Shown: positions 1 through 8,817 of the stretch, piece after piece
Position numbering within the stretch: the stretch's first letter is position 1
How the letters are laid out: each line of letters opens with the position of its first letter
Origin: Entoloma clypeatum
Taxonomy: Eukaryota; Basidiomycota; Agaricomycetes; Agaricales; Entolomataceae
NCBI GenBank assembly: GCA_963565915.1
Contig: OY751489.1
Span: 1,860,001 to 1,924,000, forward strand
Length of the DNA: 64,000 bases
Direction: 5' to 3'
The notes under the pieces: model-generated
What the model was told of the DNA's origin: nothing
What the model saw: only the letters and a program-made list of their open reading frames with translations
The model's database searches: none
Program-made: the position numbers and the translations under genes

Positions 1-488
1 CCACTTGCCCCAACAGGCACCTCTCGTGCCTGCCGGCCCCCACACACGCCCACCACCCTGAATGGCCACGCATCATGCCCCACTCGCACCTGGAGGAGAA
101 GAGTGGGGCTGGGAGGATGGGGCTGGGGACAACAAGTCCCCAGCAGGGTGTAGTATGACACGTGCATCCCGCACGCATCTCATAGTTTTTTTTTTGGTAG
201 TTTAAATACATGTTTTTTCTACTGCGAACACCCGCGCGGGAACCCGAACCCGTCGGTACCCATGCATACCTGCGCTGCATCTACCCGCTGGTCGACAGGT
301 TGCTACCCATGCGGGTACAGGTACGGGTCAGTGTTGTCGTACCCCCAGGAGTACCCGTGCCATTGCCTAAGCACAGGTTGTGGAGATGGCTGATCTTGTA
401 TGTTTTTTTGTCACTTGTGAGTTTGCCATTCTCTCATCTTTCAAAGATTCAGAAGGGGATATCGAGTGCAAGGTCCGACAATACCAAG
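1..488. other. Left-edge region without a supported gene
   Basis: No coding sequence can be supported here. Bases 181-200 contain a T run, and about 225-360 is low-complexity sequence built on recurring ACCCG/GGTACC words. The open frame that starts at 210 continues into the DUF6698-like fragment, but its first 90 or so codons are this repetitive DNA and show no domain. Confidence 0.5.
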
Positions 489-906
489 AGTTTAAAAGAC
501 GTGGTGCTGGACTGGATAGCCCCGAGGAACAGGTACTTGGTTCCAACCCTCTCCCAAAATGTAAAGACAACTCGAGGCTTCCATCATCCTGTAACTGGAG
601 CACTCCTCTGCCCTGCAGGTTTTGATTGGGAGGATCAAGAGCGAGTTTCTTTTATAAACTCTTCTAAGTGTGAAGGCGAAGCTTGTCAGTGGCAAGATTG
701 CTGTCCATGGCGATCAATGGCCGATGCTGGTTTATGAGGATAAATACGACCCCGAAGACCCTTGGAATGGCCTCTTCCAAAGCAAGCTTCTCATTTGGGT
801 GTGTTGTATCTATTCCTTTGTAACCTCTATACATCATTTAACTCTCAATGAGCAGGCATACAAGCACATCCCCACCTCGCCCAGTTCAGTGGAGAAAGAG
901 GTGTGA
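489..906 (+). pseudogene. Fragment of a DUF6698-like fungal gene, frameshifted
   Basis: Two adjacent frames encode blocks I recognise from a large basidiomycete family of unknown function (DUF6698 type). These are LKDVVLDWIAP, then GALLCPAGFDW (frame of 489), then GDQWPMLVYE and KYDPEDPWNGLF (frame of 670), then AYKHIPTSPSSVEKE. The frame changes near 640-670 without a plausible intron. A 57-bp GT-AG intron at 799-855 separates the last two blocks in phase 0. The family normally continues with a further conserved C-terminal block, which I cannot find after 906. This is therefore a truncated, frameshifted remnant. Family assignment is from memory of conserved blocks; function is unknown. Confidence 0.6.
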
Positions 907-1059
907 GGGCATAAACCCAGTACCTACTTTTTACTAGCATTGATTATATATACCTGTAATCGAAGTCCAAAGCGGACACTTGAATACCAGCTACCACCAC
1001 CATTGAGCCAGTCAAGACCAACAGGATCTAGTGCCATACTTAGGGCTGTTGCACCAAAT

Positions 1060-1505
1060 CCTGAAATTCTTGCAGGTGATCGTCACATCCAAGAATTGTC
1101 TCATAATTCTTGCAGATCATTGTTGCATTCAACCAGCCAGATACCAAGCTTTACCAAACCATCTTAGTGGTATATTTTTGCCATATCTACTGCATTCTTT
1201 AGTAATTATCCTACACTCATAATTCTTGTAACTCATTATCCCATACAACCAACCAGATACCAAGCCATCTTGAACCATCTCACTGGTAGAATTTTGCCAC
1301 ATCTCGTGGGGCCTTTCCGTGATTATCCTACATTTGTAATTCCTGTAGATTATTATTGTGTACAAGCTGCCAGATATCCAGTGATCACAACTATGTTATA
1401 AAGGTTGAGATATTCTAACAGCTTCCATCATTATGGTTTCAGCTCACAAAATTGCATCATTCTTGTCTGTTCCAATCAGATTCACACAGCCAGATACTCA
1501 GTGGT
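1060..1505. repeat. Degenerate tandem repeat, about 117-bp period
   Basis: A block containing TAATTCTTG..., then CCAGATAC about 35 bases later, recurs with CAGATA cores at 1138, 1254, 1371 and 1491, giving spacings of 116, 117 and 120. The intervening sequence is also related: variants of ACCATCTnACTGGTA, TTTTGCCAnATCT and ATTATCCTACA recur. The copies are strongly diverged and have no coding signal. The first copy is partial, around 1063-1100. The rest of 907-1646 holds no other supported feature. Confidence 0.6.
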
Positions 1506-1646
1506 TATGAAACATCTGAAAGATGAGATTTTAGAAACTCTACCTGACCTTATAAATGTTGGGATGTCCAGACAGCTTTCATTGTTCTGGTTTTGAGTTG
1601 CAAGAGAATATCATTGTTGTCTATTTCAGTCACATCCTTGTATCAT

Positions 1647-2090
1647 TGTTGAGAATACATTCTAGACTGATGTCTCGACAAGTCAATCACATGTCTATAA
1701 ACATGTGTATTCCCATATGGAGTTACATATGGAAGTGTTCTAGACTTAGAACAATCTAGACTCGCTCTAGATCTCTGACTCATTAGATATGTGTCAGACG
1801 TGCATAACATATGTCATGTTATGTCACATCATGTGCTTGTCACACTATATGACTATAAGTCACATATTACCATATATGTGAGTTTATGGTTCTGCGACAG
1901 AACTCAGTTTGTACTTGTTTGTACATGGTCCGTGCACATCCTTGTAGGTATAAATACTCGATGTATCTGTATCTGCAATAACAGGACTTTTACCAAGTAC
2001 TTTCATCACTCAAGCTCTTCTCGCTCTTCTTCCCTCCAATGTGAGTATCTTACCCAGGCTTCCCTGCATATGTAGGTGTGCTGTTCAATA
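1647..2090 (+). repeat. 5' LTR of Copia element 1
   Basis: The LTR starts TGTTGAG and ends TTCAATA, so its termini are TG...TA rather than TG...CA. A TATA box (TATAAATA) lies at 1949-1956. A strong splice donor (GTGAGT) lies at 2041, downstream of the expected transcription start. Blocks around 1828-1956 (CATGTGCTTGTCACA, TTACCATATATGTGAG, GGTCCGTGC) are shared with the LTR of Copia element 3. Confidence 0.9.
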
Positions 2091-2106
2091 GGTTATGGGC
2101 CCCGGA
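2091..2106 (+). promoter_or_regulatory. Primer-binding site, half initiator tRNA-Met type
   Basis: The sequence GGTTATGGGCCCCGGA directly follows the 5' LTR. Its first 12 bases are the reverse complement of GGGCCCATAACC, the anticodon arm of a eukaryotic initiator tRNA-Met. This is the arrangement known for Drosophila copia, which is primed by the 5' half of that tRNA. The same site follows the 5' LTR of all three Copia elements here. Confidence 0.75.
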
Positions 2107-2202
2107 TTGCCCGGTACAGTCTGCACGCTCTAACAGAGTTGCTGCGACTGTCTAGCCTGTTAGATACTAACCTGGCCTAGCCAGTGAGCGCGAGTCTTAA
2201 AA

Positions 2203-2705
2203 GCGCCCTTTGGGCTGCTACCGCCTCTTTAGCTAGTAGCATAGACTAGTCTAAGTTAGTTATCTGGTTTGATACTCGGAGGTTCCAGACTAGTAAGCAC
2301 CCTTTGGGCTGCACCTAGTTCTGATGTCCAAGACTAGCAAAGTGCCCCTAGGGCTGCGTCTAGTTCTTGATCTAGACTAGGACCTTTTATGGCCTATGTC
2401 TATATTTGGACATTTTGTATAAGCCTGTGGCTTGAGCGCCTTGATAGGCGGCCACCACACCCCTGTGAAAAACCCTCTCTTGTATCTGCGCCTTCATTTG
2501 GCTGCGATCTAGATTTGGGGTTTTCTCACGCTGTGTCATGTCCTGTCTGGCATTTGGTTTTAACCAAAATCGAGTATATTTTGATGTGCTGACGTTTGGA
2601 CATCACGATTCTCAGGAACTTTCTGTTCCTTGAACCCTTTTTTCATCATCAATCTTGATCCATTGCACCCTGTACCTGATAGAAGCACCCTTTTCGGGTT
2701 GCCTC
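2203..2705 (+). repeat. Leader cluster of six bulged hairpins in Copia element 1
   Basis: Short stem-loops lie at 2203-2218, 2297-2312, 2342-2357, 2436-2452, 2488-2505 and 2685-2702. The core is GC + 3-4 stem bases + a 3-7 base loop + the complementary stem + an unpaired T (or G) + GC. The type sequence is GCGCCCTTTGGGCTGC. The copy at 2685 has ACCC paired with GGGT instead of GCCC with GGGC, a compensatory change. These lie between the primer-binding site and gag and would sit in the predicted leader intron. Confidence 0.6.
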
Positions 2706-3374
2706 AGGGACTTCCCATTATTATGGTTGCACGATCTCAGATTTGATACTGACTTAAAATCGTTCCTAGATGAAAGAATCTTGCATCTGCTTCCACTATG
2801 GTTTCATTCAAGCAAACCATTGGTCACACCATGACATCCGTGTAGTTCAGAGTGATGATGGTTTCCACAGACGACACCTCTGTACTCTGGATTGCATGGT
2901 CACACCACGCATCCAGAAGGTGAAAGTCATGCAGCTGCAATACGGACGGCATACATGCCATGTCTGTACTCACAAATGTGGAAAGAAAAAAGCAGTATGC
3001 ATCCCCATCTACATTCTCTTCACTCGTTGAACTATGACTCTAGGATCCCTGGGCACCACGCCCAAGTAACATCCAAAGAGCTCAAACGAGGGACTTACCG
3101 TCCCCCTTCAATCATAGTGATGATGAAGAAAGGAGAATCACACCTGGTATTACACCCGAGGTTACACCCGGGGTAATAAAGATGGAGCAATCGCCTGAAC
3201 TATAGGCGACCATCTTTAGTAAATACCACAGCATTGTGGCCCCTAGTCACATAAATAAAGGCTATTACATAAACTCTCTCTGACATGTGTCACAAACAAT
3301 TCAGACAATACCTCTTATCGGTTCAAATTGGTCTTGAATATTTGCTGACCAACTGTTTCTTTTTAGAAACAAAC

Positions 3375-4238
3375 ATGTCTTCAATCACTTCTTTGATTGC
3401 TGTTCCCATTCTTGACGGCACAAACTACCCTGAGTGGGCGAACACCATGTGTTTGTTCCTTAAATCTCAGGATTTGTGGCAAATTGTTGATGGTGCTGAG
3501 AAGCGACCCTTGATGTCTGCTAACCTTACAAGGAAAGCCCATACAACTAAAGTCAAGGCATGGAACATTAGGAATCAAATGGCTTTAGCCAATATTCAAC
3601 TTCGTGTCGACCCGTCGATCAAACTCACCAAGAATATGTCTTCTGAGACTTGGTTTGAGTTGAAGAATAGGTTCGGACGAGCTGTTTATGAAACAGTTCT
3701 GTCTGACATTCGTGCTGCATTGTCCTTCAAACTTTCTATGAAGCGACAACCTGCAACCGAGATTGATTATCTTGATAAAATCTTTGATCATCTCGGCTCA
3801 CATCATTCTATTTCTCCATCGACTCGGGCCCTAATGCTTCTATCTGCCCTCCCATCTCCTGATTGGGATGACTTTGCCATAGAAACCCTTCTTTACAATG
3901 ATGATCTCACCTATGATAAGGTTCGAGAATTGATTGTTGAAATATATAATCATCATCGTGTTGATCCTGTTCCCGATTTGTCACTTGAGGATTACCTTTA
4001 CGGCATAGGTATCTCCTATGATCCTCAATTGACATCGTGCGATGTTTTTCATCGGCCATTTCAGAACTTATGGAAAAAGAAGTCTTTCTTATCTGCACCA
4101 ACAGACCCTGGTGCTCTGTGCTACTCTAGCTGTGTCGCCGGTCTGGTGCATGATGCCGTCATAACAGAACAACGCAAGGGTCCACCTGTCGACAATTACG
4201 ACATAGTGTTTCCACACTTGGACCTTATAACAGCATAA
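3375..4238 (+). CDS. Gag polyprotein of Copia element 1 (UBN2/Copia-gag type)
   Basis: This 287-residue protein starts at MSSITSL. The start at 3375 is preferred over the upstream ATG at 3285 because a splice acceptor (TTTCTTTTTAG) ends at 3366 and the same ATGTCT context opens gag in the other Copia elements. The N-terminal half matches the Copia-type gag domain: LDGTNYPEWANTM, LWQIVDG, then MSSETWFELKNRFG and a leucine/helix-rich segment with LLSALPSPDWDDF. No CCHC zinc knuckle and no protease motif follow. The reading frame is intact, which suggests recent selection or recent insertion. It would form the nucleocapsid shell and package element RNA. Pol functions must come from another element. 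Confidence 0.8.
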   Translation: MSSITSLIAVPILDGTNYPEWANTMCLFLKSQDLWQIVDGAEKRPLMSANLTRKAHTTKVKAWNIRNQMALANIQLRVDPSIKLTKNMSSETWFELKNRFGRAVYETVLSDIRAALSFKLSMKRQPATEIDYLDKIFDHLGSHHSISPSTRALMLLSALPSPDWDDFAIETLLYNDDLTYDKVRELIVEIYNHHRVDPVPDLSLEDYLYGIGISYDPQLTSCDVFHRPFQNLWKKKSFLSAPTDPGALCYSSCVAGLVHDAVITEQRKGPPVDNYDIVFPHLDLITA

Positions 4239-5201
4239 TCATTGTGTAGAACGATTGTATTTTCTTTCATTGCAATCAATACATTGATTTGCAATGTGTT
4301 CATATTTTGAACGAAAGAAAGAGAGATTTAAAAATGCAAATGCAATTTATGTTCAAATAACTTATATCCAATCTGGAATAATTCCAATAAGTTGGATGTG
4401 CCGTTGAGCCACCTACTATAAAGGAAACAGCTTAATAAGCTTGTTAAAAAGACTGCACAAATCATTAATTTGTCTTTCTGCTGTGTCTATCTTTCCTTTT
4501 CAGGAATTAATATTCCACCTTATATTGGATAAGACAAAAAATGCTTTCAAAGCATTTAAAAAGTAATATTGTATTCGTGCGCTATGGCGTTTGCATAACA
4601 CTTATTCTGCACCTTGACAGGCTGCGATAGTGTTCAAAATTGTCATTCTGGCTGCCAATATATAATACTTTATTATGAGAAGAAGAGTTTTTCAACCCTT
4701 CAAAGCTTATCGATTCAAATTGGTCTAGCCAACCAATCTTGTTCCTCCACTCTTTCACCAAAAGTAGTGATGATTTGGGGCAATGCAAAGCTTCTTATCT
4801 GAACTCTCCATTTCTTGCATGGGAATGATCTCTGATGCATCTTGCGCCTTTTAGGCTAGCATTGCATTTTGACTTGTAAGGCATCTGCGCTTTAATCAAG
4901 CAGCGATGACCTTGTCACAGAATCATATAGGGATGACCGTGATGGTACACACCCTATGGCAAAAATGGATATAGTCAAAAAATCAGATTGTATCACAGCT
5001 TACAAATATTGCTGGAATAAATCACCTGAGAGTAATTACCTCAGCATAACTTGGGGAGTATTTCCTCCGCAGTTTGCAATTATTTTTTCTGCATGAATTT
5101 CTGGTTTCCCAACCAAGTTCTGCATCTATTTCAGTATATGCTCTTTGAAAGCCAAAGATACATGGGAAATGATTACCATACTTGACTGTGAAAAGGGGGA
5201 G

Positions 5202-5659
5202 TGTTATGGTTGACAAACCCATGCAATGCTTAGGCAGAGAGGCTTAAGTAGCAAAGGCGGATACCAAGGTGATTGCTAGATCTGGGGAATACATGCAATG
5301 TATGTACCCTATATATACTAGAAGGTCGAGTCATCTAGATAACTCTAGAGCGGTTCCGGTCTGACTCCAGAAGCGGACCCGGAGTAGGTGTCTATGGTAA
5401 CTGCTGCGGCGTGAGTCAGAGTATCTAAGTATAGTCCAATAAGTAACACAATGTCAAGGATGTGTGAGAGTAACCATCTAGATATGGTAACGATGACCAT
5501 ACTGTAGTGAGTAAGCAGAGGCCGGGGCCCGAATGATGTAAAAGTGAATAGTAAGCCTGAAACCAATAGATAAGATGAAACTGGCCATTAATTAGATAAG
5601 GCCTCTATGTCTTGTATCTTGTCTGAGCGATCAATGCCATGGATAGCGAATCCATAACA
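5202..5659 (+). mobile_element. Nested solo LTR (458 bp) inside element 1
   Basis: The segment begins TGTTATGG and ends CCATAACA, an 8-bp perfect terminal inverted repeat of LTR type. It is flanked by a perfect 5-bp duplication GGGAG (5197-5201 and 5660-5664). A TATA-like stretch (CTATATATAC) lies near 5310. There is no second copy or internal sequence, so it is a solo LTR left by recombination. It resembles none of the three full Copia LTRs in the window at a glance. Confidence 0.8.
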
Positions 5660-7410
5660 GGGAGAATATAGAGAAGCATTTTAATGGCAGCATTCTGCGC
5701 TATTTGCTTTGCGATACCATTGCTAGAAGACTGATCTTTGATCTTTTGATCTCACCATCAGATGCATTGCTTCATATACAACACTCTATAGGTTGTACCA
5801 TTAAAGGAGCGCCGTGACCGCTGCATACTTATCAAATGGTCAACTTGAACAAAAGAAAAAGCTTATCCCAGCTTATACCCCTATGATTTCTCACCTAGAA
5901 ACGATGAATTCTGGATAAAAGAGAATATCATATGAATCGATCCATTAGTCTTATCAGACTATTGTTGGGTTTTATTCCCAAGTATATCTTCTATGATTAC
6001 TTGATGAAGCATCTTAATTGATGGCTTACTAATAATGCATTAATTTGCATTATATGGTTCTTGGAATACCAAGATTACTATTGATTGCATGAAACGCATC
6101 AGAGTGCTTGTTACACTCTTGAGATTTGGATCAACCCATCATCTGATCTGCGCCTTGTTTTGGCTGCGACAATGATCTGGTTCTTGCATTGAGTAGAGCG
6201 CCTGTGTTGGCTGCCTCCTTTGACAAACAAGACCAAATAACACCCTCACGCATTATTGTTGTATCATGCAACAAACATAGTAAATCTGTGTTGATGTCTT
6301 AGAGTGGATTCTCTATTGACCTCTGAACATAAATCAGTTGTTCACCAACATAAGTATTACCAACTACAAAGAACTACATTGCAAGTCATTTATTTGACTA
6401 TAATCTGCAATATTGCTTGCACATCATCACATATAACAGTTGGCTTGATTGCCTATAAAATCTGTAAAATGTACTCCATGGAATTGGTTTTCAGGGGGAG
6501 TTAATTCATTCTCTATTAACCCTAAAACAATCCACATGATGTTTGCTTGTCTAGCCTTTGCATAACAATGTGCGCCCCTTTGGGCTTGCCACAGTTACTA
6601 GGCTTGATTATATCTGCGCTCAAATAATGGCTGCAATATTAATCATTGCGATTATATTTTGCAATAGCTTGGATAGTACGTCAGACGATATGGGAAACGA
6701 TGACGGAACTACCAGCTGTCTCAGATATTATATTCTGAAGACTCAACGTCCACTATGACGATAAACTGGACCCTACTCCGGAACAGAGCATAAACTATCA
6801 CAGTGGACTCTGAACCTAACTAGTTCATCCACATCCCTGAAGTCTGGAGTATTACACTCGACTCAGATGACATTATCTATAAGCACACCTTAAGTGTTGC
6901 CATGATAATATTACATACTCAGGATAAAGGCACCCTTGTCTAAATCCATGGTTGTTAGCGCCTTATTTGGCAGCTTCCCAGAGTATTAATAAGCTATTTA
7001 TAGCTTAGATCATGCCAATCATGATATCATCAGTTGGTTAAATGACCCTTTGAGCCAGATCAAGTCTAACAAGCTCTTAATTGAGTTATGTCTTCTGACT
7101 TATCCCCGGCCTTAGTGCCACATGCTCTTTCCATACTAGTTCTTGCGCTACTACTGGCTGCAACTACTATGTGATCCATAAAAACTGAGTACCACTACGT
7201 CTTGAGCGCCTTCTTGGGCTGCCTGCATTGGTAGTCTCATTTTTGTGTGAATCATGGTCAAAACCATTGATACTCATCTGAAATGACAATAAACTATCAC
7301 ACGTGGTTTGCTGATGCAATCAGGCCAAACACCTGACTCAGCATGGTCCGTGCGAGATAGGTAAAGCCTTAAATACACTCCTCAAAGTCGAGTTTTAGAG
7401 CAGGCTTCCA

Positions 7411-7599
7411 ATGGCATTCTTCGCCTACTTCTCCACCACCTTCTACACTCGCTTCGCACATGCCGACCAGTTGGCGCATGTTGCCTTGACCGACGCCAGC
7501 AACACCACCACCACCACCACTACTGCAGCCTCCGCCGCTGCTTCCTCATCGCCCTCTAGCAGTAACACTGCTACGACCACCGACAACAAGAAACGTTGA
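7411..7599 (+). CDS. Possible 62-residue ORF in element 1
   Basis: A short frame encodes a hydrophobic/aromatic N-terminus (MAFFAYFSTTFYTRFAH), a Thr/Ala/Ser-rich low-complexity middle and a basic end (NKKR). Upstream, CATGGTCCGTGC (about 7343) and TTAAATAC (about 7370) resemble the LTR promoter segment CATGGTCCGTGC...TATAAATAC. It may be a real second gene of the element with its own promoter-like cassette, or chance: ACC-repeat DNA easily gives open frames. I recognise no family. Confidence 0.25.
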   Translation: MAFFAYFSTTFYTRFAHADQLAHVALTDASNTTTTTTTAASAAASSSPSSSNTATTTDNKKR

Positions 7600-7971
7600 A
7601 GGAAAACTAAAGTAGATAGTGGTAGAAGTAATTAAATAATCAATTACTTCAGTGGCTGCTCTAAGCGCTACACTGGCTGCTTCAAGCACCATTATGGCTG
7701 CATGTTTATTGCGCTATTTTATTTCTCTCAAAGGTATTTGTATCCTTTGATGATCTATTGATCTCAGATTGACTTCTGATGAGACCTGTCTATTCTTGTT
7801 TTGGAATTAGACTTATGGGTCTCTGATAAAGACCTTAAATGACAGTGTATGCTAAACGACACAGCAGATCCCCTTTAGCGCCCTTACGGCTGCTGCCATC
7901 TATTTTGGCCCTTCACTAGGACTTGAATGTCTTCTTGTGAACAAGTATTGAAACCTGACAGAATCACACTT

Positions 7972-7980
7972 GAGGGGGAG
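7972..7980 (+). promoter_or_regulatory. Polypurine tract of Copia element 1
   Basis: GAGGGGGAG lies immediately before the 3' LTR, the expected position for the plus-strand primer. Element 3 has the same GAGGGGGAG before its 3' LTR. Confidence 0.7.
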
Positions 7981-8424
7981 TGTTGAGAATACATTCTAGA
8001 TGGATGTCTCGACAAGTCAATCACATGTCTATAAACATGTGTATTCCCATATGGAGTTACATATGGAAGTGTTCTAGACTTAGAACAATCTAGACTCGCT
8101 CTAGATCCCTGACTCATTAGATATGTGTCAGATGTGCATAACATATATCATGTTATGTCACATCATGTGCTTGTCACACTATATGACTATAAGTCACATA
8201 TTACCATATATGTGAGTTTATGGTTCTGCGACAGAACTCAGTTTGTACTTGTTTGTACATGGTCTGTGCACATCCTTGTAGGTATAAATACTCGATGTAT
8301 CTGTATCTGCAATAACAGGACTTTTACCAAGTACTTTCATCACTCAAGCTCTTCTCGCTCTTCTTCCCTCCAATGTGAGTATCTTACCCAGGCTTCCCTG
8401 CGTATGTAGATGTGCTGTTCAATA
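7981..8424 (+). repeat. 3' LTR of Copia element 1
   Basis: The second 444-bp copy of the LTR, ending TTCAATA before the ATCAT duplication. It differs from the 5' copy at about 8 sites, of which three are CpG transitions. TATA box at 8283-8290. Confidence 0.9.
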
Positions 8425-8817
8425 ATCATAATCCATTCTCTGCCCAAGCAGGTCAATTGTTGGGAATTACCCAAGGGTGGGTTATCTTGTGAATTTCACC
8501 AATGCTACCTGGCTTTAACTGGCCTTATCAGACTGTATATAAGAGTTACATATATTGTTGATATTTTACACTTTCTAAGACCTTATCTAGTCTTATCCTA
8601 ACCATCCCATTTTCCTGATGGAACGGATATGTAAAGCTAGTCCTTCCGGCCCAACCTATTACAGTTGATTAGCTCATAATGCATATTGTCGGGACCCCCC
8701 TGTGGCCTATGCATTATAAGATTTATGCAACACGAAAATAGTCACATTGACGTGACATATTTGTGACCCAGCCAGAGGTGTGACATTCGACGCAACGGAA
8801 AGCTAACTCGACTCTAC

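Larger units (their letters stand above)
4239..7980 (+). repeat. Non-coding interior of element 1 with dispersed bulged hairpins
   Basis: About 3.7 kb without a convincing ORF. Thirteen clear copies of the bulged hairpin lie at 4609-4625, 4844-4860, 4887-4904, 6150-6167, 6198-6214, 6572-6589, 6616-6634, 6958-6974, 7145-7161, 7206-7222, 7665-7680, 7686-7701 and 7878-7893. Weaker relatives lie at 4430-4445 and 5809-5824. Variation in the stem is compensatory (GCCC/GGGC, GCCT/AGGC, GCTT/AAGC). Some copies have longer outer stems, for example AACACT...AGTGTT around 4609-4625. None lies in the gag ORF. A solo LTR is nested at 5202-5659. Confidence 0.6.
1647..8424 (+). mobile_element. Copia element 1: gag-only (nonautonomous) LTR retrotransposon
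   Basis: The element has two 444-bp LTRs (1647-2090 and 7981-8424) that differ at about 8 positions by eye. It is flanked by a perfect 5-bp target duplication ATCAT (1642-1646 and 8425-8429). A primer-binding site follows the 5' LTR, and a G-rich polypurine tract (GAGGGGGAG, 7972-7980) precedes the 3' LTR. Inside there is one intact gag ORF (3375-4238). No protease, integrase, reverse transcriptase or RNase H motif is visible in any frame. Since the LTRs are about 98% identical, the missing pol is better explained by a structural class of gag-only elements (like TR-GAG elements of plants) than by decay. The interior 4239-7980 carries many short hairpins and a nested solo LTR. Confidence 0.88.

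Noticed and set aside
7411..7599. ACC/ACT run as a functional microsatellite
   Set aside because: Short and imperfect; it only encodes the Thr run of the small ORF.
4239..7980. Possible decayed pol in element 1
   Set aside because: I looked for DSG, GGGEF, YVDD, DSDWA and STEAE motifs in all frames and found none, even broken ones.
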